Positions 29,573-38,917 are shown, counted from the stretch's first letter. The stretch: DNA of 64,000 nucleotides from an uncultured Bryobacterales bacterium (GCA_951813605.1 OX638379.1:2304471-2368470), one strand, 5' to 3'. The notes: generated by a model from the sequence alone, not told the origin. Translations and numbers: made by a program.

Positions 29573-30703
29573 GTGATCGGATTCAAGAAACTGATTTTCT
29601 GGCTGCACCTCTGCTGCGGGATCTCGCTAGGGCTGGTGGTCTTCACCATGTCGGTCACCGGCGTCATCCTCACTTACGAGAAGCAGATGGCGCGCTGGGC
29701 CGACGGGTTCGACGTACGCCCGCCCTCCCCCGAAGCGCAGAGGCTTGGACTATCGAGGCTGTTGCAGCGGGCGTACCTCGAGACAGGGAAGCGGCCGTCC
29801 TCGATACAACTCCGATCCTCTCCCGAAGAGCCGGCGCGAGTATCTTTTGGTCGCGAATCCTTCGTGATCGATCCGTACACCGGTGCCGCCCTCGGCGAAG
29901 GTGCCACCGGCGTGCGCGGGTTCTTTCGCACGATGATCGTCTGGCACCGCTGGCTAGGGCAAGAGGGCGACGGGCGCGCCGTGGGCAAGGCGATCACCGG
30001 AGCCTGTAACCTCGGATTCCTGTTGATCATCGTCACGGGCGCGTACTTGTGGTGGCCGAAAAGCTGGACTTGGAAATCCGTCCGCCCAATCGTCTTCTTC
30101 CGGCGCGGACTACCCGCCAAGGCCAGGGACTTCAACTGGCACAACGTCTTCGGTTTCTGGTGCGCCATCCCACTATTCATTGTCGTGGCGACAGGCACCT
30201 TCTTTTCCTATTCTTGGACCACCGACATACTCTACGCCCTCACGGGCGAGGAACGCTCGCAGGGAGGGGGGGCAAGCGGCGGCAAGCCCAAGGAACCGGC
30301 CCGGCCGCCGAGTTTCGACGGCCTGGACACGCTGCTCGACATGGCCGCGGCAGCGGAACCCGACTGGAAGATCGTCACCGTGCGACTGTCCGAGAGCCCC
30401 TCCGCGCCAGTTGCCTTCACCTTGGACCGCGGCAACGGGTTCCGTCCGGATCTGCGGTCCACCCTTGTCCTGCATCGCGATACGGGGAGGGTCTTGAGGC
30501 ACGAGACCTACGCCGACATGGGAAGCGCCCAAAGCGCGCGCACCTGGATTCGCTGGCTGCACACGGGAGAAGCAGGCGGCTTGGCCGGCCAGACTCTCGC
30601 GGGAGTCGCTTCGCTGGCGGGCTGCTTCTTGGTCTATACAGGCTGGATGCTGAGCTGGCGGAGGTTCCGGGCTTGGCAGCAGCGCATTCGGCAGGCGGGC
30701 TGA
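29573..30703 (+). CDS. PepSY-associated transmembrane protein
   Basis: A 376-residue inner-membrane protein of the PepSY-TM family. The GTG at 29573 is chosen, with GGAGAA about 8 bases upstream; an in-frame TTG lies at 29537. Helices: about 4-28 (FWLHLCCGISLGLVVFTMSV), about 145-165 (LGFLLIIVTGAYLWW), about 200-220 (IPLFIVVATGTFFSYSW) and about 345-365. The loop after helix 1 contains the PepSY-type segment, and His residues near helices (VWHRWLGQ, WLHTG) are typical heme or metal ligands of this family. Homologues often reduce siderophore or heme iron beside TonB receptors. No receptor is adjacent here, and the AT-rich promoter region is unusual. Confidence 0.85.
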   Translation: MIGFKKLIFWLHLCCGISLGLVVFTMSVTGVILTYEKQMARWADGFDVRPPSPEAQRLGLSRLLQRAYLETGKRPSSIQLRSSPEEPARVSFGRESFVIDPYTGAALGEGATGVRGFFRTMIVWHRWLGQEGDGRAVGKAITGACNLGFLLIIVTGAYLWWPKSWTWKSVRPIVFFRRGLPAKARDFNWHNVFGFWCAIPLFIVVATGTFFSYSWTTDILYALTGEERSQGGGASGGKPKEPARPPSFDGLDTLLDMAAAAEPDWKIVTVRLSESPSAPVAFTLDRGNGFRPDLRSTLVLHRDTGRVLRHETYADMGSAQSARTWIRWLHTGEAGGLAGQTLAGVASLAGCFLVYTGWMLSWRRFRAWQQRIRQAG

Positions 30704-30727
30704 CACGCCCCGGCCCGGCTCGGATCT

Positions 30728-33700
30728 CTAGCGGAAGTCGTGCGACTCGATTCCCAAGGCAGGCGCGTTCAGCGGCAGCAGCCTGTCCGCCTTCACGGCA
30801 ACCGTGCCCTCGGCGCCCTGCAGAATCCCTTCTGCCAGCAGGAACGGCTCGTTCATCACTTCGACCCGATAGGCTTGAAATACCTGCGGCGTTAGGATCA
30901 GGTTTGAAACTCCCGTCTCGTCCTCGAGAGTGACGAAGCAGAAGCCCTTGGCCGTCCCGGGGCGCTGCCGGGTGATTACGGCTCCGGCCACGCGCACGCG
31001 CTGCCCGTCAGGGGCGGCTTCCATTTCGCGCGAAGACAGAACGCCCATGCCGGCTACCCGTCCGCGCAGATAGTGCATCGGATGCTTTCCAACTGTCAGC
31101 CCCGCGCCGCGGTAATCGGCTTCGAGACGCTCTAGCGGGTTCATCGCGGCCAGTGGGCCGGGTTCGGGCAGCTCGTCGTCCTGCCCCGCGAAGAGAGGCC
31201 CCTTCGGTCGCCAGACGCTCTCGATCTGCCATAGGGCCTCGCGTCGGTGGATCCCCTTCCCCAGGGAGTTGAGCGCTCCGATCTCCGCCAGCACGTCAAG
31301 CTCGCTCTTCTGCAGCCGGACTCGCCGGACGAACTCGCCGATCGATCGGAAGCGGCCCCCTTGGACGCGCTCCCTGGAAATTCTGGCAGCCGCCTCGGCC
31401 CGCATCTCGCTGACGTACATCAGGCCGATGCGCACGCATGACGCGGCACGCGGCGCAACGTCCAGCAGCTGCGAAGGCATGTCCCCGACTCCGCAGCGCA
31501 CGTCCGATTCGTTCACGTCGATCGGGAGCACGCGCACGCCATGCCGCTGCGCGTCCTTGACCAGGACGGCGGGCGAGTAGAACCCCATCGGCTGGCAATT
31601 GAGCAAAGCCGCCAGGAACTCGGCCGGATAGTGCGCCTTGAGGTACGAGCTGGCGTAGGCCAGCAGGGCGAAGCTCGCCGAGTGCGATTCGGGGAAGCCG
31701 TACAGCGCGAACGACGAGATGGAGCGCACGATCTCGTCGGCCGCGTCGCCTTCGATGCCGTTCTTGGACAATCCTAGGCGGAGCCGCCCTTCGATCTCGC
31801 TCATGCGCTCGAACGAGCGCTTGAAGCCCATCGCCCGGCGGAGCTGCTCGGCCTGGCCGCCAGTGAAGCCCGCCGCCGTCATCGCCATTCGCAGAAGTTG
31901 CTCCTGGAAAAGCGGCACTCCCAAGGTGCGCTTGAGGATCGGCTCCAGCGACGGGTGCGCGTACCGAACCGGCTCGCGGCCGAGCCGGCGGTTGATGTAG
32001 GGATGCACCATGTTGCCCGTGATCGGACCGGGACGGATGATCGCGACCTCGACGACCAAGTCGTAGAAGCAGGCCGGGCGGATCCGCGGCAGGGTCGCCA
32101 TCTGGGCGCGGCTTTCGATCTGGAAGACGCCGACCGTGTCGGCTTGCTGGATCATCCGGTATGTCTTCGCGTCGTCGGGAGGAATCCTGGCGAGGTCGAA
32201 CGAGCCGCCGCGCGACCGGATGATTTCGGTCGATTCCTCGAGCACGGCCATCATGCCCAAGCCCAGCAGGTCGACCTTGATGATGCCGAGGTCGGCGCAG
32301 TCCTCCTTGTCCCACTGCACGACGACACGGCCGGGCATGCGGGCGTTCTCAAGCGGCACGACGGAGTCGAGATCCCCTTGGCAGATGACCATCCCGCCCG
32401 AGTGCTGGCCGAGGTGGCGCGGCAGCCCTTGGATGTCGAGGCAGAGCCGCAGCCAATGGGCCACCCGCGGGTCGGAGCGGTCGAGACCCGCATCCCCTGC
32501 CTGGTTGAGCAAGTCGTCTCGGCTGTCCACGTACTCGAACCCGTGAATGCACTTCGAGAGCCGCCCGATCATCTCCTCTGGAAAGCCGAGCACCTTGCCC
32601 ATCTCGCGCACGGCGCTCTTGCCGCGGTAGGTGATCACGTTGGCTGTCATGCCGGCCCCGCGCTCCCCGCAGCGCTCGTAGACATGCTGGATCACGCGCT
32701 CGCGCTGGTCGCCCGACGGAAGGTCGATGTCAATGTCGGGCCATTCGCCGCGCTCTTCCGAAAGGAACCGCTCGAAAAGCAGGTCCATCCCGACCGGATC
32801 GACCGCGGTGATGCCAAGCGAGTAGCAGACGGCCGAATTGGCCGCCGAGCCCCGCCCCTGGCAGAGGATGCCGCTCCGGCGGGCAAACTCGACCATGTCC
32901 CAAACGATCAGGAAGTAGCCTTCAAGGCGGAGCTTGGCGATCACGGAGAGCTCGCGGTCGATCTGGCGGAACGCCCGGTCGCGGTGGGGCAATCCACGAT
33001 AGCGCTTGGCCGCTCCGCGCAAGGTCATCTCGCGCAGGTAGGAAGTGGCGGTCTCTCCCGGAGGCAAAGGGTATCGCGGGAACTCGTAGCCTAGGTCCTC
33101 CAGCGTGAAGCCAAGGCGCTGGCTCAGTTCGGCGGTGCACGCGACCGCTTCCGGAAGGTCTGCGAAGAGACGCTCCATTTCCTCGGAGGGCTTGAGATGG
33201 CGCTCGGCGTTGGCGTCGAGCAACCGCCCGGCGTCGTCCAGCTTGCGCTTGAACCGCAGGCAGGCGAGGGCGTCGTAGAGAGGCTTGCGGCTTGCCGTGT
33301 CGTAGCGGACGCCATTCGTGGCGAGCAGCGGCAGGTCGTGCGCACGGGCGAAATCGATCCGGGCTCGATTGGCGCGCTCCTGCTCGCGCAGCAAATGCCG
33401 CTGCAGCTCGACGTAGACGTTCCGGGGGCCGAAGATGCCGCGCACCGCATCCTCGTCGCGGAGGTCATGCAGTAGCGCGACAAGCCCGGAGGAGTATTCC
33501 TCGACATCCTGCCATCTGGCTCGTCCTTCCCCCTTGGGCGAGCGCAGGTTCATGCGGGTGAGCAAACGGCAGAGGTTGCGGTAGCCGGCGCGGCTCTCGA
33601 CCAAGACGGTCAGCCTCCTGTCCAGCACCCCGTTCGGCGTCCCCTTCCTGATATCCGGCTGGTCAAGCGAAATCTCGCAGCCAACCAGAGCGCGCACGCC

Positions 33701-33868
33701 AGCCGCGCGGGCCGCTTGAAAGAAGCGCGGCGCGCCGGAAACCGAATCGCGGTCGCACAGCGCCAGAGCCTCGTAGCCTAGGTGCGCGGCTTCGCCGAGC
33801 AGGTCCTCAGGGTCCGAAGCCCCTTCCAGAAAGCTGAAGCCGGAGGCGCTGTGGAGTTCGACATACAT
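30728..33868 (-). CDS. dnaE2: Error-prone DNA polymerase DnaE2
   Basis: A 1046-residue alpha-subunit-type polymerase of the DnaE2 (ImuC) class. The PHP domain starts at residue 1 (VELHSASGFSFLEGAS, LALCDRDSVSG). The polymerase core has CQGRGSAANSAVCYSLGIT, PDIDIDLPSGDQRERV (catalytic Asp pair), and MRRAMGFKRSFERM-type fingers. A C-terminal OB-type region includes RVAGAVITRQRP and LILTPQVFQAYR. It is shorter than replicative DnaE (about 1150), as expected for DnaE2. It synthesises DNA past lesions. The third gene of imuA-imuB-dnaE2: imuB ends 35 bp upstream. DNA-damage induction is typical of the cassette. Confidence 0.95.
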   Translation of the reverse strand: MYVELHSASGFSFLEGASDPEDLLGEAAHLGYEALALCDRDSVSGAPRFFQAARAAGVRALVGCEISLDQPDIRKGTPNGVLDRRLTVLVESRAGYRNLCRLLTRMNLRSPKGEGRARWQDVEEYSSGLVALLHDLRDEDAVRGIFGPRNVYVELQRHLLREQERANRARIDFARAHDLPLLATNGVRYDTASRKPLYDALACLRFKRKLDDAGRLLDANAERHLKPSEEMERLFADLPEAVACTAELSQRLGFTLEDLGYEFPRYPLPPGETATSYLREMTLRGAAKRYRGLPHRDRAFRQIDRELSVIAKLRLEGYFLIVWDMVEFARRSGILCQGRGSAANSAVCYSLGITAVDPVGMDLLFERFLSEERGEWPDIDIDLPSGDQRERVIQHVYERCGERGAGMTANVITYRGKSAVREMGKVLGFPEEMIGRLSKCIHGFEYVDSRDDLLNQAGDAGLDRSDPRVAHWLRLCLDIQGLPRHLGQHSGGMVICQGDLDSVVPLENARMPGRVVVQWDKEDCADLGIIKVDLLGLGMMAVLEESTEIIRSRGGSFDLARIPPDDAKTYRMIQQADTVGVFQIESRAQMATLPRIRPACFYDLVVEVAIIRPGPITGNMVHPYINRRLGREPVRYAHPSLEPILKRTLGVPLFQEQLLRMAMTAAGFTGGQAEQLRRAMGFKRSFERMSEIEGRLRLGLSKNGIEGDAADEIVRSISSFALYGFPESHSASFALLAYASSYLKAHYPAEFLAALLNCQPMGFYSPAVLVKDAQRHGVRVLPIDVNESDVRCGVGDMPSQLLDVAPRAASCVRIGLMYVSEMRAEAAARISRERVQGGRFRSIGEFVRRVRLQKSELDVLAEIGALNSLGKGIHRREALWQIESVWRPKGPLFAGQDDELPEPGPLAAMNPLERLEADYRGAGLTVGKHPMHYLRGRVAGMGVLSSREMEAAPDGQRVRVAGAVITRQRPGTAKGFCFVTLEDETGVSNLILTPQVFQAYRVEVMNEPFLLAEGILQGAEGTVAVKADRLLPLNAPALGIESHDFR

Positions 33869-33903
33869 GGACGCTTCTCAAATTGCGGCCCAGCCGCCAG
33901 CGG

Positions 33904-35499
33904 CTAGTCGTACTCCCCCGCGAGGAACCACTCCCCAGTCGTTCTCTCGCAACAGGCCCGGTACAAGCGCCCTTCGACCTCGACGTCCCATTCCTGGTAC
34001 TGCCAGCCGTGCTGTGTCCACCACTCGCCCGAGACGCGCCAAGGCCCGGCGCATGCCGTGACGGGACCGCGAGCTTCCTTCGCTTCGACACGGACTGGAC
34101 GGTCCTCGTCCAGGAGCACTTCCGCCGGACGCGAGGGCCGGAAGCAGCGGAAAACCAGAGAGCTCCCAGGGAGAGGCGATGCCGGGGACTGAGGGGACGG
34201 ACTGCTTTGTTCCAGCAAGGGAGTTGGATGCCTTGCCCTAGCCGGTCCGCTACCTGGCCCGCGCCTCGCCCCAGCCTGCCCAACCGCGGGCCGAAATGCC
34301 GCGAGCGCCGCCACTCCCGGCCGATGCGTGTCCAGAACCGTTGGCACGCCGACTCGCTCGCTCCCCACCAAGCCGGTCAGCCGCGCCAGGGTCACGGCGA
34401 GGTTCTCCGGGCTTGGCAAGTCCGGCGCGAACAAGGACTGCTGCATGCGGCGGCGCTTTACGGGCCTTGCCGACACGCGCACCGCCTCGACCGCGGCACC
34501 CGGGGGATGCGCAGCCAAGTCGATCCGCACCAGCGTTCGCAGGGTGCGCGCATCGCTCAACGGATACGGCAGGTCGACGGTCCTTTCGAACATCCCGCCG
34601 CCCGCCAGCCGCAAGCGAGTGGTCAGGCTCGCCGCAGCCTGGTCGAGGCCTTGCAGCCTGAGGCAGAGCCGGTCGAGCATGCCGGATATCGCGAATGCGA
34701 GTGGCTCGAGCTCTCCGATCTCCCAGCCGAAATCCCGGCTCAGAGCCAGCCGCGCCGGCGGTCGGTGGACCCGCAGCACCGAGTCTTCCTCGCCGCGTGC
34801 CAGCCGCGCCATGCGGGCTCCGCGCTCCCCGAATCGCTCGGCCAGCTGCGCTTCCGGCAGCCGTGCCAGTTCCCCGATCTTGCGCACGCCCCAGCGTGCG
34901 AGGGTCTTGAGATCCTTGCCGTCTAGCGGCAACGTGTCGAGGGGCAGCGCCCGCAGGAACCCGGCTTCCTGGCCCGGGTATACATGGGTCACGCCCTTCT
35001 GCGTGCGCGCCGCGCACAAAGAAACGAAACGATTCCCGGAAACGCCGACATTGGCCTGCAGCCCGAGCCGGGCCGCTCCGGATGCCAGCTCCGCCGCCGA
35101 GGCGTACGGGTCCCGCAAGCCCCCGAAATCGAGCGAGAGCAAGCCCGGCGCGACATCCTCGAATCGCGGGGTCGCCCTTTCGGCCAGTTTCAGCAACAGC
35201 ACCTGCGCCCGCTGTTCCGCCTCTTCGTCCCGGTCGAGGACTCGCAGCGGCCGGGATTCCCCGCAGGTGCCGTACCGCGCCTGTGCCGCAGCCAGAGCCA
35301 TGCCCTCGCGCACTCCGTGCTTCCGAGCGGATGCGTTGGCGGCGTAGACGAACCGGTTGGGGGGTTCTCCGCAAGCGACCGCCATCGGCTGCGACCGCCT
35401 CTCTCCTCGCCGCAGCGCAGCAACGAGAAAATCGGGAACGTACAGCGAGGCATACAGCGAAGCGGGCTGTGGGCTCGTGCCGGAACCTCTTGCCGTCAT
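33904..35499 (-). CDS. imuB: ImuB, Y-family polymerase-like protein
   Basis: A 531-residue DinB-like protein. The start ATG (35499) overlaps the imuA stop by 4 bp (ATGA), showing translational coupling. The Y-family fold is recognised by SLYVPDFLVAALRRGE, VYAANASARKHGVREGMALAAAQ and GVSGNRFVSLCAAR; the helix-hairpin-helix-like region follows (LARWGVRKIGELARLPEA). The region corresponding to the catalytic SIDE motif reads LLSLDFGGLRD, without the adjacent Asp-Glu, as expected for ImuB, which is regarded as inactive in catalysis and serves as adaptor between ImuA, DnaE2 and the beta clamp. The Ala/Arg-rich linker (about 400-450) precedes a C-terminal domain. Confidence 0.92.
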   Translation of the reverse strand: MTARGSGTSPQPASLYASLYVPDFLVAALRRGERRSQPMAVACGEPPNRFVYAANASARKHGVREGMALAAAQARYGTCGESRPLRVLDRDEEAEQRAQVLLLKLAERATPRFEDVAPGLLSLDFGGLRDPYASAAELASGAARLGLQANVGVSGNRFVSLCAARTQKGVTHVYPGQEAGFLRALPLDTLPLDGKDLKTLARWGVRKIGELARLPEAQLAERFGERGARMARLARGEEDSVLRVHRPPARLALSRDFGWEIGELEPLAFAISGMLDRLCLRLQGLDQAAASLTTRLRLAGGGMFERTVDLPYPLSDARTLRTLVRIDLAAHPPGAAVEAVRVSARPVKRRRMQQSLFAPDLPSPENLAVTLARLTGLVGSERVGVPTVLDTHRPGVAALAAFRPAVGQAGARRGPGSGPARARHPTPLLEQSSPSPQSPASPLPGSSLVFRCFRPSRPAEVLLDEDRPVRVEAKEARGPVTACAGPWRVSGEWWTQHGWQYQEWDVEVEGRLYRACCERTTGEWFLAGEYD

Positions 35500-36191
35500 G
35501 CCGCACGCACCTTGTCCCTGACCACATCGGCGCGAATGCCGATTCCGCCGAGCAGGCCGTCCCACTCGGCTCTCTCTCTGTACAGTTCCAGCACCATGTC
35601 CGCGGCACTCCCTGCCAGATGCCTCTCGGCGAGCACGACGAGGGCCGTGGAGGTGCTTTCCAGAGCGTGCTTGAGCCGCATCCACGGCCGTCGCTGCCAC
35701 CAGACCATCTGACGCTGCGAGATTCCTCCCAAATCAACCGCGACGACGCCGAAGGCTCCAGCCGCAGCGACTAGGTTCGCCGCCTGCCAGGCTTCATCTC
35801 CCCGCCCGTGCCCATTCCGACGATGGGCACGCCCCGGCTCGTCGCAGCGAATCCAAAGCAGGCGTTCCAGAGCAACGCCGACCTCTTCGGCCGAGCCAGG
35901 GTCCAGACAGTCGGTCGCGTCGACATACGCTGCAATCTCGCCCCCTCGGGTAGCCCGGGCGAGCGCCCCCAGAATCAAGCCGGTGCGCCCTGAGGAACTC
36001 CGTCCGGTAATCTCGCTGATGGAGCCCCGGGGAAGGCCGCCGCCAAGCTTGGCGTCCAGCGCGCTGATCCCGCTTTGCACGGGGGGATACCAGAACTTCT
36101 CTGATCGCTGCAAGGTCTCTCCGAGACCGTGCTCCCGGACCAAGGCCTCCAGGGCGCGGAGATTCTTCGGCGGCGAGATGGCAGAGGACAT
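35496..36191 (-). CDS. imuA: ImuA, RecA-like component of the mutasome
   Basis: A 231-residue RecA/SulA-like protein from the ATG at 36191 (open frame extends further upstream but without coding character). N-terminal FWYPPVQSGISALDAKLGGG-type segment leads to a Walker-A-like loop GRSSSGRTGL, where the usual Lys is Arg; this degenerate P-loop is common in ImuA proteins outside Proteobacteria. Walker-B-like stretch: AFGVVAVDLG. It recruits DnaE2 and ImuB to lesions. Start codon lies in a repeat-rich operator candidate; no clear Shine-Dalgarno sequence, so the leader must be short. Overlap with imuB confirms co-transcription. Confidence 0.85.
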   Translation of the reverse strand: MSSAISPPKNLRALEALVREHGLGETLQRSEKFWYPPVQSGISALDAKLGGGLPRGSISEITGRSSSGRTGLILGALARATRGGEIAAYVDATDCLDPGSAEEVGVALERLLWIRCDEPGRAHRRNGHGRGDEAWQAANLVAAAGAFGVVAVDLGGISQRQMVWWQRRPWMRLKHALESTSTALVVLAERHLAGSAADMVLELYRERAEWDGLLGGIGIRADVVRDKVRAA

Positions 36192-36193
36192 AT

Positions 36194-36210
36194 ATTCGCT
36201 TTTTATTCGC
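36194..36210 (-). promoter_or_regulatory. Candidate LexA-type operator (GAAT-N7-GAAT) of imuA-imuB-dnaE2
   Basis: Just upstream of the imuA start, ATTCGC occurs twice 11 bp apart (36194-36199 and 36205-36210), reading GAAT-N7-GAAT on the coding strand. This has the geometry of the direct-repeat LexA box of Alphaproteobacteria (GAAC-N7-GAAC). ACATATA also repeats at 36188-36194 and 36213-36219. The LexA motif of this organism is unknown, so the assignment is inference. Confidence 0.4.
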
Positions 36211-36549
36211 GTACATATAATGCCATAGCTCGTCTCCCCGTGCAAGCTGCCTGTCATTTCCCAAGGGCTAGGGTCGAGACAAGCGCACCAGCCTTGACCG
36301 GAGGCCCAACCGTTTGCCGCCCGCTTTCGTATCTCGTCGGTACCCTCGTCTTCCCACTTAGGACGCGCCAAAAAATGACTTTCTTTTGGGTAGGCGCATC
36401 TGACAAGAGATGTACTGTATGTGAGGCCTTGCGATGCGGGGCGAGGCCTCGCCAAGTAATCGTGACCGATTGCTGCTGCAGATGCGCTTGTTGGCGAACA
36501 ACAGGAATCGGAACCAGTCCCCGATCACCCGCCGCGCCAAGTCACGGAG
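36211..36549. other. Divergent intergenic region between imuA and the PIN remnant
   Basis: About 340 bp. It contains the imuA promoter side and the N-terminally lost part of the PIN gene. On the plus strand the PIN frame is open back to a TGA at 36463-36465, but no PIN start motif is found there. Confidence 0.5.
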
Positions 36550-36891
36550 TTGTACAAGCGCATGCTGGCACGAGGCGACATGCTTTTCACCTCGGCGCTC
36601 ACGCTGGGGGAGGTATTGGTACAGCCAGTCGAGCGTCAAGACGATACGCTTCGCGAACGCTACGAACAGGCGATCAGCGAGGGCGCATCCGTGTTGCCGT
36701 TTGACGCAAGCGCGGCCCCGCATTATGCCGAAATCCGCAAGGATCGAAGCATGAGGCCGCTGGACGCGATTCAACTCGCCTGCGCCGCCGCGGCCGGCAT
36801 GGATCTGTTCATCACCAACGACGATCGTCTGACACGCAAGTCCGTCAGTGGCATCCACTTTATCCAGCCGCTTGGGAGGGCCTTCATCTGA
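36550..36891 (+). pseudogene. PIN-domain toxin, N-terminus missing
   Basis: A 113-residue product matching the central and C-terminal part of PIN (VapC-like) ribonucleases: TSALTLGEVLVQP, MRPLDAIQLACAAAAG (Asp) and LFITNDDRL (Asp) are visible. The first strand with its catalytic Asp (usually D-T-N near residue 5) is absent; upstream in frame there is only a Glu/Pro-rich stretch, then a stop. No antitoxin gene is seen next to it. Likely a decayed orphan toxin; a frameshift upstream is possible. It could still be an intact member with a divergent N-terminus, though this is less likely. Confidence 0.65.
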
Positions 36892-37037
36892 TTCGATTCC
36901 GCGTCGGCCCAATCCTCCAAGACAACCAGCACCAACGAAGAAGCTCCCTAATTCCCTTTGGCAGTGACACAGAGCTCGATAGAGCCTGATGCCCGCAGAC
37001 GCCCCTCCTCGCTGCAACGGGTTGTTGGACGCGGCTC

Positions 37038-38201
37038 CTATCCGCCTTCCGAAACGTAGTTCTCGAAAATATGGGCTTGATCCCGGCAGCCGACGGCCAG
37101 ATCGAGGTCCCCATCGTGATCAATGTCCCCGAGCACCGCTTCGTGGGCCGGACCGCTGGTCTTCACCGACCAAGCGGGCTCGGCGGCGAGCCGCCCCTCG
37201 TCGTTCAGGAAAAGCGACACGCTGCCGCCGTCCGCGTAGTCCGCCGCGATCAAGTCAAGGTCTCCGTCCCCGTCGACATCGCCGAACTCGAAGCCATGGA
37301 AAGAGGTTTCCGGGGCGCTCTGCCAGAGGACTTGCGGCTCCGAACCGTCATCCAGGGCCAGCAACTGCAAGCTCGTGCCCACCTGGCCGCCCCACGGCCC
37401 CTTGGCGCAGAAGAGTTCGGGCTGGCCGTCTGCATCGAGGTCGCGCCAGTAGAGCCGCTGTGTCCAAGGACTCTTCTCATCCTCGAGAATCACGGCTCCG
37501 TCGTCGAATCCATCGTCCGAGTTGCGGAACACGGCGATCTTGCCCGCTCGGTAGGCCGCGATAATGTCGAGATCCTCGTCGCCGTCGTAATCGGCGAATA
37601 TCGCGGTCTCGGAATACTCCTCGTGCCCGAGCTTGCGAGAGACTTGCTTGGACGGCGTGCCGGACTGGTTCTCGAACAGCGCCACTCCGTTCACCGGCTC
37701 GCCCGCGGCCATCACCATGTCGAGGTCGCCGTCCCCGTCGTAGTCGCCGAAATCGATCTGGTTCGCGTTCGCGATCAGTCCGGTCTCCCAGTCCGGAGCG
37801 GCGTTGAACTCCCCGGACCGGTTGAAATACAGCGTGCAGTAGCTCTCGTGAGTGCCCGCCAAGTCCATCCAGCCGTCCTGATCGAAGTCGAGGACATCGA
37901 CATGGTCGCAGTCGGTCGTTTCCAGGGATTCCCAGAATGGCTCTTCGCCGATCTTGCCGCTATCGTTGCGGTAGGCGACCCAGCGCCGCGGGTCGGGCAG
38001 GCTCGTGACGAAATCAAGGTCTCCGTCCCGGTCGATGTCGATGAAGCGGGCGATGCCATCGCCGCCCGACACCTCCGTCCCGCTGCTCCAGATCGGTTGG
38101 TCCGAGAACAGCGCCCGATCAACGGTCCCCCGATCTTGGGAGCAACTCGGTAGCGACAGCGTGACAGCAATCGCGAGAAGTGCCTGTACGGCGAGTCTCA
38201 T
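37038..38201 (-). CDS. FG-GAP/VCBS repeat lipoprotein
   Basis: A 387-residue protein. The ATG at 38201 has AAGGGGG about 8 bases upstream and starts a lipoprotein signal (LLAIAVTLSLPSC). Seven calcium-loop repeats follow, e.g. FIDIDRDGDLDFV, VLDFDQDGWMDLA, FGDYDGDGDLDMV, FADYDGDEDLDII, WRDLDADGQPELF, FGDVDGDGDLDLI and LGDIDHDGDLDLA, forming an integrin-alpha-like propeller. Likely surface-exposed, binding calcium and a ligand; no catalytic motif is seen. Differs from the CRTAC/TPR protein by having no ASPIC or TPR domain. Adjacent to a tRNA-Leu on the same strand. Confidence 0.85.
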   Translation of the reverse strand: MRLAVQALLAIAVTLSLPSCSQDRGTVDRALFSDQPIWSSGTEVSGGDGIARFIDIDRDGDLDFVTSLPDPRRWVAYRNDSGKIGEEPFWESLETTDCDHVDVLDFDQDGWMDLAGTHESYCTLYFNRSGEFNAAPDWETGLIANANQIDFGDYDGDGDLDMVMAAGEPVNGVALFENQSGTPSKQVSRKLGHEEYSETAIFADYDGDEDLDIIAAYRAGKIAVFRNSDDGFDDGAVILEDEKSPWTQRLYWRDLDADGQPELFCAKGPWGGQVGTSLQLLALDDGSEPQVLWQSAPETSFHGFEFGDVDGDGDLDLIAADYADGGSVSLFLNDEGRLAAEPAWSVKTSGPAHEAVLGDIDHDGDLDLAVGCRDQAHIFENYVSEGG

Positions 38202-38398
38202 GCGGAATCCCCCTTGAGCCGGGAGCGGCACCTCTTTGTCGCGACGCACATGGTCGCGACGTACCGCCACGGCACGGTGACGATTGTACTCGGATCAAGG
38301 GATTGTTCTACGGAATCGCAACCGTAGACGCACAATCCAGCGAGGCCGGGCAACGGGCTTGGAATCGGGCACAAGAGCTGGACTCATGGCCCAAGGCA

Positions 38399-38485
38399 TG
38401 GTGCGGAGAGGGGGACTCGAACCCCCAAGGGATTGCTCCCACTAGCACCTCAAGCTAGCGCGTCTGCCAGTTCCGCCACCTCCGC
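38399..38485 (-). tRNA. tRNA-Leu (anticodon GAG)
   Basis: 87 nt including an encoded CCA at the 3' end. The acceptor stem GCGGAGG pairs with TCTCCGC (one G-U pair). The anticodon stem CTAGC/GCTAG encloses loop TTGAGGT, anticodon GAG, reading CUC/CUU Leu codons. A long variable arm (AGTGGGAGCAATCCCTT) marks a class II tRNA, and the T arm GGGGGTTCGAGTCCCCC is intact. It lies between secG and the FG-GAP lipoprotein gene. Confidence 0.95.
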
Positions 38486-38539
38486 ATCGAGACTTCCGTT
38501 CGCGCCACCGGGCACTGCCCGCCCGTCGCGCGTTCCGCC

Positions 38540-38917
38540 CTACTGCTGGCCTTCTTCTTCCGCCTCGGCCGGGGATTCCTCCGCCACGGGCGGAACAGCA
38601 GGCTGCTCCGCACCTGCGGCAGGTGCGTCTCCCTCGGTAGCTTCCGTCCCCACGCCAGTGCGGTCAATCACGGACTGGCCGACGACTCTGCGCCCCTGCC
38701 ATATCCCGAGCGTGATCGATGTCAGCATAAACAGCACCGCCGCGGTGGTCGTGGCCTTCGACAAGACCGTGGCGGCCCCGCGCGGGCCGAACGCAGTCTG
38801 GGACCCCATGCCGCCGAACGCTCCCGCAAGGTCCGCGGCCTTGCCGCTTTGCAGGAGCACGACGATGATGAGGAAAAAGCTCACAAAGATGTGCAGCGCC
38901 GTTAGGAGAATCACCAT
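38540..38917 (-). CDS. secG: Protein translocase subunit SecG
   Basis: A 125-residue inner-membrane protein with two helices: about 1-20 (VILLTALHIFVSFFLIIVVLL) and about 55-72 (TTTAAVLFMLTSITLGIW), separated by the conserved QSGKAADLAGAFGG and GSQTAFGPRG loop. The Ala/Glu-rich C-terminal tail is acidic and longer than in E. coli, as in many acidobacteria. It assists SecYE in protein export. It lies 31 bp after tpiA on the same strand, a widespread tpiA-secG-tRNA-Leu arrangement. Confidence 0.95.
   Translation of the reverse strand: MVILLTALHIFVSFFLIIVVLLQSGKAADLAGAFGGMGSQTAFGPRGAATVLSKATTTAAVLFMLTSITLGIWQGRRVVGQSVIDRTGVGTEATEGDAPAAGAEQPAVPPVAEESPAEAEEEGQQ

Noticed and set aside
31898..33094. 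Plus-strand open frame of about 400 codons inside dnaE2
   Set aside because: Antisense shadow of a well-recognised polymerase; no motif of its own.
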